A stretch of DNA of 64,000 bases. It comes from Thozetella sp. PMI_491 (Eukaryota; Ascomycota; Sordariomycetes; Chaetosphaeriales; Chaetosphaeriaceae). Position numbers and translations under genes: made by a program. Below, one piece after another: positions 43,167 through 54,567 of the stretch. The stretch is from positions 328,697 to 392,696 of the forward strand of contig MU270079.1 in NCBI GenBank assembly GCA_021432635.1. The letters are read 5' to 3'. Every line of letters starts with the position of its first letter. Position 1 is the first letter of the stretch. The notes beneath the pieces were generated by a model. The model saw only the letters and a program-made list of their open reading frames with translations, did no database searches and was not told the origin of the DNA.

Positions 43167-44361
43167 GATGTCGAGGTGACAGTGTCGAACAGCCGCGTTG
43201 ATTCCGGGAAGGTTCGCTAAAGAATCTCGTGGCCGTGGTTCTATGTCTTCAGTTCGTGAAGACAGTGCGCAGTGGCGTGAGCGCTAAATATGCTACGGTG
43301 CCGGACCCAGAGTAGTGGAAAGGGGCAAATGGTATCGTACGGGTCTGCCCGGTAGCCTAGCCAGCCTGCTTGTTAGGTTGGCAAGTTGACATGGGTGTAC
43401 GTTAGCGAAATGACAGCCCGAGGAACTCCGAGCAGCATCTGGACTTGGCCTTAGGCATACCAGCAGCTGCGAGCGTCTCACCACTCTGTTCAGGCCCACC
43501 TCTAGCGTTACCCCACGCCCCGCGCCTATACCTGCCACTGGGGGAAGAAGTGCCGATCACTACCAGGGTGGTTCGGCATTTTTGAGTAAAAAAACACACC
43601 TTAACAGAATCTGGCAATACTTCCACGGAAATATTTGCCATCATGTCATTTTGGCCCGAGGTCCAAGTCGGGTCAGCGGGGTGCAATTCGGGGCCAAGAG
43701 CATTCACGCGAATTGAATGTCACTCCCAAGCATCTCGGCGGGCTAGGTTATGTAGTCTTAGATGCTTGAGCACCGTTTGGACCAGCGTAGCCTCGATATT
43801 AATTAGCGGCTCGATCTTCAAGGCGGCGGCCACGGGGGAGTTGCTCCGGTACCGTAGCCTCTTATGCCTAGGATTCTTATGGCGCGCAAGGAACTTTGTA
43901 CGGGGGAATAAATCTTTGCCTACCACCAGTCTTGAAGGAGCTATTCTCCTGTTGATCCTGCTGGGTATAGGGTGGGAGGTCCCGCTCTTGGGTGGGGGTG
44001 CCCCGTAAAGGCTAACGTATACGCAAGCCGTTCGGGGCATGAGGTGGTAAGGGTCTGGATCGTTGCCCAAGGCATGCGAGGTCGATCATCCGGCCAGTCT
44101 GCGGATTTGCGGCACCATTTTCAACGGTCTCCTAGGGCGTCCAGAATTTCGGGTCACTCTTCTGGCAATGATCCGCCCTGAACGAGCCGCACGATAATCC
44201 TCGACGCAACATCAGCAAGGGGGATTTTCGGGAAGAGAGGCTCTCTTACCCGATCCCCTCCAAACTCATAATTATATTACTCAGTGGTGTCCCAATACTC
44301 TTCCGAAGGCAGACACTTCGTTAACTTTCTAGCCTTTCTGCCGACTCCCGGGTAGTTCACG
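43167..44361. other. Divergent intergenic region, no gene recognised
   Basis: 1.2 kb between two gene starts. Several overlapping frames of 69-121 codons on both strands have no recognisable features. It should hold promoters for the monooxygenase and the second SAT4-type gene. Confidence 0.5.
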
Positions 44362-45850
44362 ATGGCCACGATGTCCACCACAACGACACTTGGTGATGAC
44401 GAGAAGTACGAGATTGCCGTCTCGTACGGCACCATCATCGCCACGGGGTCGCTGGCGATCCTAGTGTGCGGGACTCGAGTGTGTAACTCCTAGCATTTCT
44501 GTCCCACGCACGGAAGCAATACTAACATGCTTCGCTCGCCAGTTGTATATTCGCAGATTCATGCTCCACACGTTTGGCATTGACGACTGGGCGTGTCTCT
44601 TCGGCTTGGTATGTCTGATAGATTCTGGGTCGCGACAGTCGGATGCGACATTTCGATTGGACGCAAATTCCATGGATGCTAACCAGGTCGTGCAGTTGTT
44701 CGTAACAGCTTTCAATGGGATTGGCCTAGCCGTAGTGTACTACGGCGCTGGGAAGCACATCCAAAATGTATCGCAAGAGGATCTTGCAAAGTGGTTCATG
44801 GTGCGACAGCCGTCTTGGTCAATATCATCCGAACGCACGCTAACGATCGAATGCCAGCTGTACTACGTCTGCATATGCATGTACTTGTCTATCTCCTTTG
44901 CAGTCAAATCTAGCATTCTGTTCTTTTTGCGACGAGTATTCCCTACGCGTGAGTCGAGACCTGACGTTGTACTACGCACTAGTCCCTTCGCTGACGTTCG
45001 TATCTCTAGCATACATTCAGCGTACGACGATGGCGCTGTTCATCTTCATCGCTATATTTACCGTGTCGGGATCCTTTCTCGCCGCATTCCAGTGCAACCC
45101 GCCGAAGTATGCATACGACCTCAACTTTCTCATGTCACCAGAGCGAGCCAACCACTGCTTCTCTTCAGACGTTGCATACGGAATATTCATGTACCAGGCC
45201 GTTGTCATCTTCTGTTGTGACATCATCATGCTTCTTCTTCCTTTCCCTGTGCTCCTCAAGTTACACATGAGTTCTGCGAAGAGCGTTGCCCTAGTGATGG
45301 TCTTCGGCAGCGGGATTGTTGCTTGCATTGCGCCAGCCATCAGATTCCGAAGTCTGAATTTCTACAAGACTGGGTCAACGGATACGACGTGTAAGTATCC
45401 ATTCCCTGCGTTACGGCTTCGAGCTCTCAATGTACTGACAAACTCATGATAGTCGAGGGTGCATCCTCTCTGTACTGGATGGCGATCGAATACAATCTCG
45501 GGTTGGTAGCTGGGTCACTTACGGGGCTGCGACCGCTCTTCGCGAAGTTCGGGCTATTCAGCACGACTAATAACTCAAATGAGCCCTCATATAAGAAGAA
45601 TGAGTTCTCTCCCTCATACCAGCTTGAAGACCAGAGCGCCAGCAACAAGAGCTGGAGTCGCCGAGGCCAAGGCGGCAGGACAAGGTATCAGGGCGACAGC
45701 GTTCTAGAGCAAACAATCGTCGGAGGGGATGGAGGTGACCGAAGCTCTCAAGAAGACGACGAGGCACGGATCGTGAAGACACAGGTATTCACCGTGACAG
45801 AAGCGCACGAAGACCTGGAGATGCAGAAGACACGAACTCGCGCCCAGTGA
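44362..45850 (+). CDS. SAT4-family seven-helix membrane protein (rhodopsin-like) 2
   Basis: Six exons fit: 44362-44478, 44543-44608, 44687-44800, 44858-44948, 45010-45390 and 45453-45850, giving 388 residues. Family signs are the RRFMLH-FGIDDWACL segment after helix 1, AGKHIQNVS, the helix containing FAVKSSILFFLRRVFP, FQCNPPKYAYD, DIIMLLLPFPVLLKLHM and GLRPLFAKFG, followed by a long charged cytoplasmic tail (LEDQSASNKSW onward). Every intron falls at a loop and keeps frame. It differs clearly from the SAT4-type protein at 34540, so the two are not a recent duplication. Likely a plasma-membrane receptor-like protein of unknown ligand. Confidence 0.86.
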
Positions 45851-46889
45851 GAGAGCCTCCGGCCAGAGCGCCACGCACCCGCCATTGTACGATAGGAGGT
45901 GCCAGGCTCGGGCCAGAAAGACAGGCAAGGATAGACTGCCGAAAAGTCTACAGTGTTGAGCGTACGATTTCTTCCTGTACGCATCTGCCCACAATGGATG
46001 CATGTAGATAAATTTCCGAGTGAAGTGCGCCTTAGAACCAGGATTTGATTCCTGACAGGCAACTAGGCTGTGGTCTGTGAGGCGTTTCGTGCCGATCACT
46101 GCGACTATGGTATAGCGCGCATTACGGTGAGACGGGGAGAGCAGGGATGCCTCCACCGTCCACTGTGGCACTAACAGGGGAAAGTGGAAATCGTATCCAC
46201 CTAATGGATGCATACGTCAAAAATGAGAAGTTACGCTGCCGTTACATGGCCTTGAGCGCTATTGTTGTGGCAGAAGGTGGACCGCGACCACGCCGATAGA
46301 AGACCGACCCCAACTGCATTGGGTACTCTGTTACGGGGATGAACCTAGTTGCATCACGCCAGAACCTGTGAATCTAGGGTGCCGGGCCGTTCTCTACAGT
46401 ATCCCTCTCACTGTCTGGCAGAGAAATAGTGGCTAGATTATAGTGCAAAAAGTTCCATGACCGAACATTTAATGAAGGATGCGTACAGAATGTTAAGTGA
46501 TCGGCAACCAATCCTAGGGGGGTACTTTAGCCCTAGCAAGCAAATTATGAGAAAAGACCCGGAAAACAGACCCTGAGAATAGACAGCGAGAACAGACTTT
46601 GACGAGAGAACAGACCGAAAGAACAGGGTTGGGGAACTCCACGCCCACCAGCAAGAATCGCGGGTTCCATGCACTTTAATTGCTACCTCTAGCTGCCACG
46701 TCTTGGCTTCTCCTTGACCGTAGCGTATTGAACACGGACAACTAATGGCTAGGCCAAGTCCCCATATGTAAAACAAGAATAAATATATACCTAGCATGCC
46801 CTACAGCACCGAGTAGTTAACTTTAATAACAAAGTAAATTGGCTTTGGGGCTCAGTAGATAGTAGAGAGGGAGCTCCACTGGCCGTGAC
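45851..46889. other. Convergent intergenic region with short repeats
   Basis: 1 kb between two stops. It contains an imperfect tandem array of GAGAACAGAC-like units at 46549-46628 (listed separately). Open frames here have no recognisable features. Confidence 0.5.
46549..46628 (+). repeat. Imperfect tandem repeats of GAGAACAGAC-like units
   Basis: About six units of 10-14 bases share the core GARAAYAGAC, including two exact GAGAACAGAC copies. The array lies between two convergent genes. No function can be inferred. Confidence 0.6.
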
Positions 46890-48298
46890 TTAGTGAGCAA
46901 ATCGATAATATTGTACGATATCCCAATCCTCCACGAAATTGGGAACTGAATCGTAGGTCGAACACTTCCAAGCGCTCTCTTTGGCCGAGAACATAATTAC
47001 CACGTCGGTGCCTTCCATAATGTTATAGCATGCGTATACGGCAGAGCAAGGGTCGTCAATAGTACCAGGGATGATCGTGTATGGCGAGGCAGTGTTGAAG
47101 CCACAGGTACCCCACATATCAAGTTCGTATAGGTTATTATCCCTTTGTCCGAACCATATGCTGCAGGCGTCAACGCTTGCTACGTCCTGGTAGGGACAAG
47201 CGGTCTCTGTCGCTGTTGCTTGAACTGTCGTGGCGATCGTCTGAGTGGCTGTCGAGCCGGCCGCAGTGATAAACATCGTTGTTGTTGAGGTCGGAGTGGT
47301 CGTCTCGGAGACGGTTACTGCTGGGAGCTGGGTTGAAATGGTTTGAGTGCTAGGCGGAAGCGACGATGTGACTACACTGACAGACGCTGGGAGCTGCGTG
47401 GATACGGTTGTGACGGATGCGGGACCAGTGATGGATGTGGTATGAGTCGACGTAATGGGGGGTAGCGTTGTAGTGCCACACATGACAGGAGACATAGTCG
47501 TGGTGGTTACGGTACTTCCAGAAACGGTGACTGACATTGTAGTTGTAGATTCTGGGAGGAGCTCGGAGCAAGCTGAGGAGATGATGTTGCATGCGAATAC
47601 TTCTAGCCCACCAAGGACACGGCGGCCGCTACAGATCGCCTGTGAGTTGGCTCTTCTATCAACGGGCATCTCATCCCGTTTGAAGATGTAGGAGGTATAA
47701 GCATCTGGGATATATGTAGAGACGCTAATAAGATTTCTCGATGTTAGTACTGTCATGCCAACACCCTAACGGGTATAAGCAACAATATTTACCTAGTCAC
47801 GGTCTCCGAATCGATGACCGTTGTTACAGAGCCCGGTACTGTGTTAGTAATCGTGACAAGGGAAGCTGGTGCAGTGATGGTGTCCGTCTCAGTTGAGGCT
47901 GGTAAGGTCGTAGTTACTGTATCGACTCGGCCTGGAACAACTGTAGTTGTTGTCACCGAAGACGGGGGGATTGTCGATGTTGTCGTTGAAATAAGACCAC
48001 CGATCGATGAGATAACGGTGGTGTGAACCGTAGATGCACTGAGAGTAACAACACATGGTGTCGCCGACTTAGTGAGTGTGGTGGTGCTCGCCGATTTCGT
48101 TATGGTTTTGGTCGAGGTTACATATTGTGGGCCGATGAACGAGGAACAGAATGCCGAGCCTTGGAGTACAGAAAGGATCAACTTGCAGTCTCCCACAAGA
48201 TCTCTTTCCTGTACACCTTGGGGCACAGGACTAGCTTGAGTGAGATTAAACAGAGCAGCCTGAGCAGCAATAAACAGCAAACGGCGCGATAGCGTCAT
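46890..48298 (-). CDS. Secreted Thr/Ser-rich protein
   Basis: Two exons fit on the minus strand: 48298-47793 and 47724-46890, giving 446 residues. A signal peptide (LLFIAAQAALFNLTQA) is followed by a short cysteine-bearing segment (GDCKLILSVLQGSAFC), a long Thr/Ser/Val-rich tract, a second cysteine segment (ICSGRRVLGGLEVFACN), a second Thr-rich tract with repeats of the type STQLPA, and a C-terminal cysteine-rich part ending without a GPI signal. The intron carries TACTAAC and splicing joins ETVTS to VSTYIP. The protein is likely heavily O-glycosylated and either cell-wall bound or released. No enzymatic domain was recognised. Confidence 0.82.
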
Positions 48299-49910
48299 TC
48301 TACAAAACGATTGATGTACGAAGAGGTGCTAACAACATTCAGATACTGACGATGGGATGAAAGGAAGCGGGTCGGGCATTTAAAAGAGATTTGTTAAGTC
48401 AAATACACAGGTAGCTAAAAGTTGTGATCCACCAATCTCCGGTGTTATCGAATCGGCGTCGTTTAGCGTCGGCAGCTATGTTCTCCGGTGGTCTAGATTA
48501 TCGAGGAACTATACGATAAGGCTTGGCTAGCGGCACGACGCAGCCAGCCACGTGGGTTTAGTGTAGCCTCGGGCTGCGTGAGAATTGCTTAGTTCACTAT
48601 CCGATACACATTGGGGTTGTTATTCTCCCTCAGACATAGATTAGTTGTATCTTCACGCTTCATTAGTCGGGGAACTTTACTCTAGAATGCATCCAGCAGA
48701 CCAAAGTTCAACTAGCGTCTCCAATTTTGACGCCATCACCACCGATGTGCTAAAGCAATTGGCGAATTTCTCTACCAATATTCTTCGGCCGCCAATAAAG
48801 CCACCGCCTTTGGCGAATTTACACTATAGGCTCGCTACCTCATCTAATACGGCCCTTACCTTTAGGTAGGAGCGACTACCATAGAGTCGGCACAGCTCCA
48901 CTTCTTTCGCCAAGCTAAGGTATCATCACTTTCGTGAACAGCATCGCAATCCAACCAATCTAAACTTGGTGCTTTTTACCGTGGATGAGATATACTAAAG
49001 TAAACTGTCTTAAAATTAACGAATCTTCTCGGATGGGTTGTCTCTTGTCATAGCGGTGCTCTAGTCGCATGACAAAGGGCAGTCAGATTTCCTGCCAGGG
49101 CAGGGGCTGCGTCTGCGTCTCCAGCATTCTACCTTAGGGCTGGTTAGTCGTAATACTCTTGGCACGATGGAGACTGACATCTTTTACTATGTACAGCATT
49201 GATATGTACGGGTGAAAGTGCCGTTTGACGGATGGGTGACTGTATAATTTCCCGAACAACTGGGCATGGCCGTCGAGTTTGAGTCTGCGGAGAAAGTTCT
49301 ATCCAGTTGGATGTGGAATGGGCATGACCGGGACGGGAAACATTACGCTATGGAAGCCAAGCGTGTTGGAGTCTTTGCCGCAGGTGCTTTCCCCTAGGGC
49401 CGCATCTTTACCAGTTGCCAAGGCGTCGAAGGAGCTGAGGGGGTGGCTTAGCTAAGGTATAGCCAACGCCATTGGTTGCATGGTTGTGTCGCGTCGCTAG
49501 ATTCGTGTGATAAAGGGAATTCTCCCTCCTCAATTCACCCTCGTACTGTGCAGCCTCGTACTCCCTCCATATTTGCCATTTTGACACTAAAATCTTGTCA
49601 AGCTACGAGTGACCTCGCACACTTTACCTATCCTTAGCTCTTCGCAACCCTAGCACCCAATAGTGACACAGTTCGTGCACTGGGGCTACTACATACGTCA
49701 CCAGATTCAAGAGCCTCGCGGCGAATTTTGTCAATTCAATGGAATTATTATCCCACCTAGTTACGAAAGCAGGGTTCACGCAAACAACATTCATGATATC
49801 ATTTTTGCTGACTATCGATGTTTCCCGCCCTCCTGGTAGGTCATCCCAATGCGACAGGATAATGCACCTGCCTAATCTCACCCATTTCTAGTTTTTATAG
49901 CCTGCTAATC
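48299..49910. other. Long intergenic region
   Basis: 1.6 kb with no supported gene. It holds the promoter of the Thr-rich protein and, near the right end, probably an unlocated first exon of the membrane protein starting at 49911. A 74-codon frame at 48645-48869 has no recognisable feature. Confidence 0.5.
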
Positions 49911-51443
49911 GTGGCAAACACTCTAGAATCCTTACAACTGCCGATCACCGGCCCGCAAGCGCTGGTGAGCTTCCTACCGCTGGCTCTCGGCGCGGCAACC
50001 ACGATAGACCCTGTCCTTCAGCACTCTAACAATGTCTGGGACTATCTTCATCTGCTCTTTTGGTTCTCGCCATTTATCATCGTAGCGGACCTTCTAAACG
50101 ACCTTGCGTATCTTTTCCTATTTCTAGCTCTTCGCGACGATGCCAATCTCCGAGATCGTCTGCTTCGGTTTTCCCGCATGTCGCTCTTTGCTCAACAACC
50201 AACTCCGCCGCCATCGCCCTGGAAGTGGAAGTTATGGCTCCCGATTCACCACACAATACTGCTCGTCAGCTGGCGCTGGTGTGAATCGAGTAGACTCTTC
50301 GATCCTGCGTTGGGGTGGGCTCACCGCTGGGCGCTGGTATTCTTGATCTCGATCATATGGCAAGATGTGAAATTTGCGCTGTACTTGCTGCTGGAGAATG
50401 GACAGGAATTTCAGTGGCCATATTATAAAGAAGCGGGAATGGAAGCGGAGGCGAAGGGAGGAGACAATTCTCTCGACGAGGATTACGTTGAGGTGTCATT
50501 TCCAGAAGGCAGCACAGAGGCCAACTTCAAAGGATGCGAAACAGGGAAGGAGGTGCAACGGCAGAAACCAGAGCGACAAGAAAAAGAGGTGGAGCAAAAT
50601 ACAGGATCGCCACACGCCGAAGGAGAGGGAAGAAATGAGGAACAACAGAACGGCGAGCAGAGCAAGGTGGACCTAAGCGGAGAAGCCGGAAATGACACGG
50701 CCAGATCTCTCGCTCGTCGAAAGGGCACAATCTTCAAGCTTCGGGGTAGGGATTGGGAAGGCGGAAAAGCATTGATACATGCCGTATCCGTATACATCGT
50801 CCTTCAGCTCGCATTTCTTCGACTTCTCAACTACCTTTATTTGCGTCTCTCAATCTGGACAGCTGGGGCCACTGTTTTTGCTTTCTGCATGCTACTGCGA
50901 ACAGGAAAGAAGAGAGCAAGGTTCACTTTCTCTTGGTCGACACTTCTTTCGGATAAACAGGGCGGAGTCATTACCAAGCTCCTAGAAGAGTGGCCGCTCT
51001 CGATCCGACTTCATTTTCCTCTTATGGTCTCTACGCTACACTTCACGCCTGCTCTGGTTGTCTGGAGCAACACTCGCGACTATACTATCACCGCAAACCT
51101 CATCCTACGGTCTGCGCTATCTTCCCTAGATCCTGATTGGCTCCACAGCACGGGACCACCAGCTGTTTTTTTCTTGCTCGACGTACTTTGGGACACGGGC
51201 ATGCAACTTTGGATGATAGGCAACATGGCTGCGCTGTGTTACATAGCATATTCTCTATGGGATTTGACGGCCAAGTGGGACACAAGTATGTGGCCAGAGC
51301 TGTTGAAAAGTGCCATCTCACTTGCTCACAGGGCACAGTATAAAATGACGGGGAGGACGTTTTCTTATTGTTCGTGCCCAGCGCTGCCGAATTTCATATC
51401 GTCAGTATTCTGTACCTGTGTCTACTTTTTGTATTTCTTCTAG
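49911..51443 (+). CDS. Orphan multi-pass membrane protein, 5' end unresolved
   Basis: The open frame gives 510 residues but begins at GTG, with no ATG before the upstream stop near 49859, so the true start must come from a spliced upstream exon. A TTTTTATAG acceptor lies at 49892-49900 and an ATG at 49793 could supply a first exon, but the donor would be weak. The sequence has several hydrophobic helices (for example HLLFWFSPFIIVADLLNDLA), a charged low-complexity insert rich in E, K, Q and G at about residues 180-275, then three or four more helices. I do not recognise a family. It is convergent with the arylsulfatase. Confidence 0.6.
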   Translation: MANTLESLQLPITGPQALVSFLPLALGAATTIDPVLQHSNNVWDYLHLLFWFSPFIIVADLLNDLAYLFLFLALRDDANLRDRLLRFSRMSLFAQQPTPPPSPWKWKLWLPIHHTILLVSWRWCESSRLFDPALGWAHRWALVFLISIIWQDVKFALYLLLENGQEFQWPYYKEAGMEAEAKGGDNSLDEDYVEVSFPEGSTEANFKGCETGKEVQRQKPERQEKEVEQNTGSPHAEGEGRNEEQQNGEQSKVDLSGEAGNDTARSLARRKGTIFKLRGRDWEGGKALIHAVSVYIVLQLAFLRLLNYLYLRLSIWTAGATVFAFCMLLRTGKKRARFTFSWSTLLSDKQGGVITKLLEEWPLSIRLHFPLMVSTLHFTPALVVWSNTRDYTITANLILRSALSSLDPDWLHSTGPPAVFFLLDVLWDTGMQLWMIGNMAALCYIAYSLWDLTAKWDTSMWPELLKSAISLAHRAQYKMTGRTFSYCSCPALPNFISSVFCTCVYFLYFF

Positions 51444-51558
51444 AAAGAGATAGCTGTATAGTAGAGAGTACGGGGATTGACGAGAATTGACCGCAGCAAC
51501 CACCGGTGGACATTTTTTTAATTGACGAGTGATGGTGCCGAGCGCCCGGAACCTGCTC

Positions 51559-53413
51559 CTAATCGCGAAGCCAATTATCGAAGTCAAGGCGACCATCCCA
51601 CATCACTCCTTCGCTCGATTTAATATAACCCCTCTCGCACGCGTCGTACGCGACCTTGGGCCGGGTGGAGTAAAATGCATCATAGTGCGACGCAAGTGCA
51701 TCGCTTAGACTCTGTACACCACCGCCGGGATGCAGCGTTTCCCATGGCCAACGGCACTGGTCTTCCTGACACGTTTTCAAGACGATCAGAAGCGCGTCAA
51801 GGCGCGGGATGAGGCGAGATATAGTCGTTTGGGTGTGCGTATAAGATGAGATCGGGGCTTGTTCAGCTGCCCTGTCAAAATTCGGCCGCGATGCCGTCGA
51901 GATTCCTGCTGGGAAAATGCTAAAGGCTTCTTCACTGTTCGCATTGAACAGGTTATTCATCTCCCATGGATCCTGGACGAGATCATACAATTCATGCTCG
52001 CCGGTGCACCAAATCGTATAGAGCAGACTATACCCATCGCCGATGACTCTCAGCGCCTTGTAGGTATGATTGTTGTACAGCACATAGCCGTATTTGCCTT
52101 CGCTGAGGATTATTCCCCACATCTCGACATTGACATGCTCTTGGCTGGAGCTGCTAGTCGAAGGAGCCAGAGTGATTGCCGCGCCGTCGAGCCGGTATTT
52201 CTTTAGTTCGACTTCATCTACGCCGGCTAGGTTGAGGAACGTGGGAGCTAGATCGGTATGAGACGATACTGCATCGGAGATGTGTCCCTCGGGTACACCC
52301 GGCCCGCGCACGATTAAGGGGACATTGATATCGTCCTCGAATGCACATTGCTTGCCAGGTTGCCTTCGATGTTGGCCAATCGAGTAGCCGTTATCTGTCG
52401 AGTAGACCAGATATGTCCGGTCAAGTATGCCCGCATCCTCAAGTCGCTTGACCAAGCCATCCACCATCTCGTCGACAGCCTGTAATGTCCGCAGCCGATT
52501 GCGGTACCAATCATCGTTGTAATCCACGATTTCCTGGGTCTGCCTAGGGAGTCGAGATATCCAGGACACACCACTTGCAATTTCCGGGTTGAAGTTGGGA
52601 TTCCGTGGCACCACTGCATCGCGAAAGAGATCCTTATGCCGCTCCGCAGGTCGCGGTGGTGACTGCTGGTAATTCGCCACATTGCTATGCGGCGCCGTGG
52701 GTGCAATGGTCAAGAAGAATGGCTTGTCGTCTATTAGGGCATCCTGCAGAAACCCGAACGCCTTCTCGGCGATGACATCGGTGGAGTACTGGCCTTCGTA
52801 ACTCTCGGGAGAATCGTGGTTGCGCTGCATCGTCGCATTCCAGTACTCGTACGTGTAAGGATCTAGGAGAAAGTCTGACCCCGTCCAGCCACCCGCATGT
52901 GGGTTGTCATAGTTGGACACGGTGTGCGAATTGAAGAGTTTGCCCACGTAATACGTGTTGTACCCGGCGGCTTGCAACCAGATGGGCAGATAATCGTTGT
53001 TGAAGCCTTGCTCAACAAACTTGGGGTAACCACCTGCTAGACTATCAGAGGAGTTGCAGCAGCGTATGACAAGGAGTGCAAAACACACCAAAAGGAGGAG
53101 CAAGATCCGTCACATTTGTATTGTGGGCTGCCTTGCCGGTCCACAGATTTACCCGGGAAGGGCAGCAGAGGGCAACAGTGCAATAATGACGCCGAAACAA
53201 GGTACCCCGATCTGTTATGTGCGCTTTCAGGTAGGGCATGTACTCGAGAGAATTCATGTGCACATCTTGGTCATCGGTGAGGATGAAGACAATGTTTGGG
53301 AGGCTAGCGGACGGCGGAGACTCTGGGACTACAACTGTGTAGACAAGGAAGGCTATCAGCGGTGCCGCAAAGCACCATAAAAATAGCGCCAAGCGACGAG
53401 GTTTGATGGTCAT
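51559..53413 (-). CDS. Arylsulfatase
   Basis: Two exons fit on the minus strand: 53413-53089 and 53033-51559, giving 599 residues. An N-terminal hydrophobic segment serves as signal or anchor. The metal site LTDDQD is at 45-50, and the sulfatase signature reads CCPSR at 83-87, where C83 of C-x-P-x-R is the residue converted to formylglycine. Later blocks include GYNTYYVGKL, APHSN and the metal-binding STDNGYSIGQHRR. The 55-base intron joins APPFG to GYPKF. The family hydrolyses sulfate esters outside the cell or in the secretory path; fungal members supply sulfur or release choline or phenol sulfates. The call is secure, the substrate is not. Confidence 0.93.
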
Positions 53414-54567
53414 GTTGGTTAGGTGTCATAGCCCACAGCACTGAATACCTGGGAACATTAGAGAGCAACAGGCAGGTCCAAGGCGTTGGTGGCGTTGTCC
53501 CTTGGACGGATTGCTGCGGGGAAGTGGGACCTGCTAGCGGCCGGGGATGATCGGCATACACCGGCCGAGAAAACCTGGCATAGCATCTACTGGGCTCGCT
53601 ACCAACTCTGTGACAATTTAGCTGCATGTTGGGGTTCCCGACATGCAACTCTCGTTACTATTGACTTGCGCTGACGCCATCACTAAGGCATAAGAAGCTC
53701 TGACGGTAATGAAAATCTTTGTTTCGCATATGATCTGCCAAATAACGTCAACGGCATGAATGGAGATCAAGGCTTAAAATAGGGAATCTACAAAGCCCGG
53801 GGTAACCACCAGCAGATCTTTAGATATATATATAGACACATTTTGAACTGGTCCGCCATATGTATAGCGGACCAGTCCGAACAGGATGCTGATAGCGAAA
53901 GAAGCAACTGGGCTGGCCCGATCGGTAAATCATCTGATGGTACCTAGGGACGATGTCTCGGATTGTTGAGCCGAACCGCCCGTTTGCGCCACAAGCAGGT
54001 CGTGCCAATTGGCATGAGTCGTACATACAGTCTTTGCGGGGACTAGTGCAGGGGTCACGGAGCCTCCTCCTGTGCACCTTAATCGTTTGTGCAGGGAGTC
54101 TCGCGTGCTGCGCTTGCTCGACAGATGCAAATCCGGTCAAGTGACAAGGCTCAAATTTGATGCGACGCGGCGACTACGGCCCCTTTCGAACCTTGTCCTC
54201 AAACCTCTCGTCTTTAAGCGAGTAATTAGGGCGATGCCAATGAGACGGCATTGGTGAGGCGGGGTGGGGCGACCCTGTGTCAAGTCGTCTCATGCGACAC
54301 GGCCCTGGCAGGCGATCCCTGCTCGCAGATCCGCAGAGCGTGTTAACCATCTAACCTTCCCAGGATCGTGGGCCACAATGTCAGAGTACAAGAAGCTACG
54401 ACTCGCCGCCCGCTGTCTCTCCAGATTTTTTTTGATGATCTTATTCATTCTTGGACATTATCCCACCTCCTAGCTGTGCTGGATTCTTTCTTTCGCTTCT
54501 TTCGTCGCTCTTTCAGACCAGGGTTGAACCCATTCGTTGAATAACCCACTTACCATTTGCCATCAAC
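53414..54567. other. Divergent intergenic region with a strong hairpin
   Basis: 1.15 kb between the arylsulfatase start and the small secreted protein start. A perfect 10-base stem with a 10-base loop lies at 53847-53876, next to an ATATATATA run at 53824-53833. Small frames present are not supported. Confidence 0.5.
53847..53876. repeat. Perfect 10-bp inverted repeat
   Basis: ACTGGTCCGC at 53847-53856 and GCGGACCAGT at 53867-53876 are exact reverse complements around a 10-base AT-rich loop. The arms place CCG and CGG facing outward, the pattern some Zn2Cys6 dimers bind, 434 bases upstream of the arylsulfatase ATG. It could equally be a remnant of a small transposon. Confidence 0.5.

Noticed and set aside
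43643-44008. 121-codon plus-strand frame between the monooxygenase and SAT4-type gene
   Set aside because: No recognisable features; a minus-strand frame of similar length overlaps it, as expected by chance.
34540-45850. Recent duplication explaining the two SAT4-type genes
   Set aside because: Exon layout and most loop sequences differ, so they are distant relatives rather than a fresh tandem pair.
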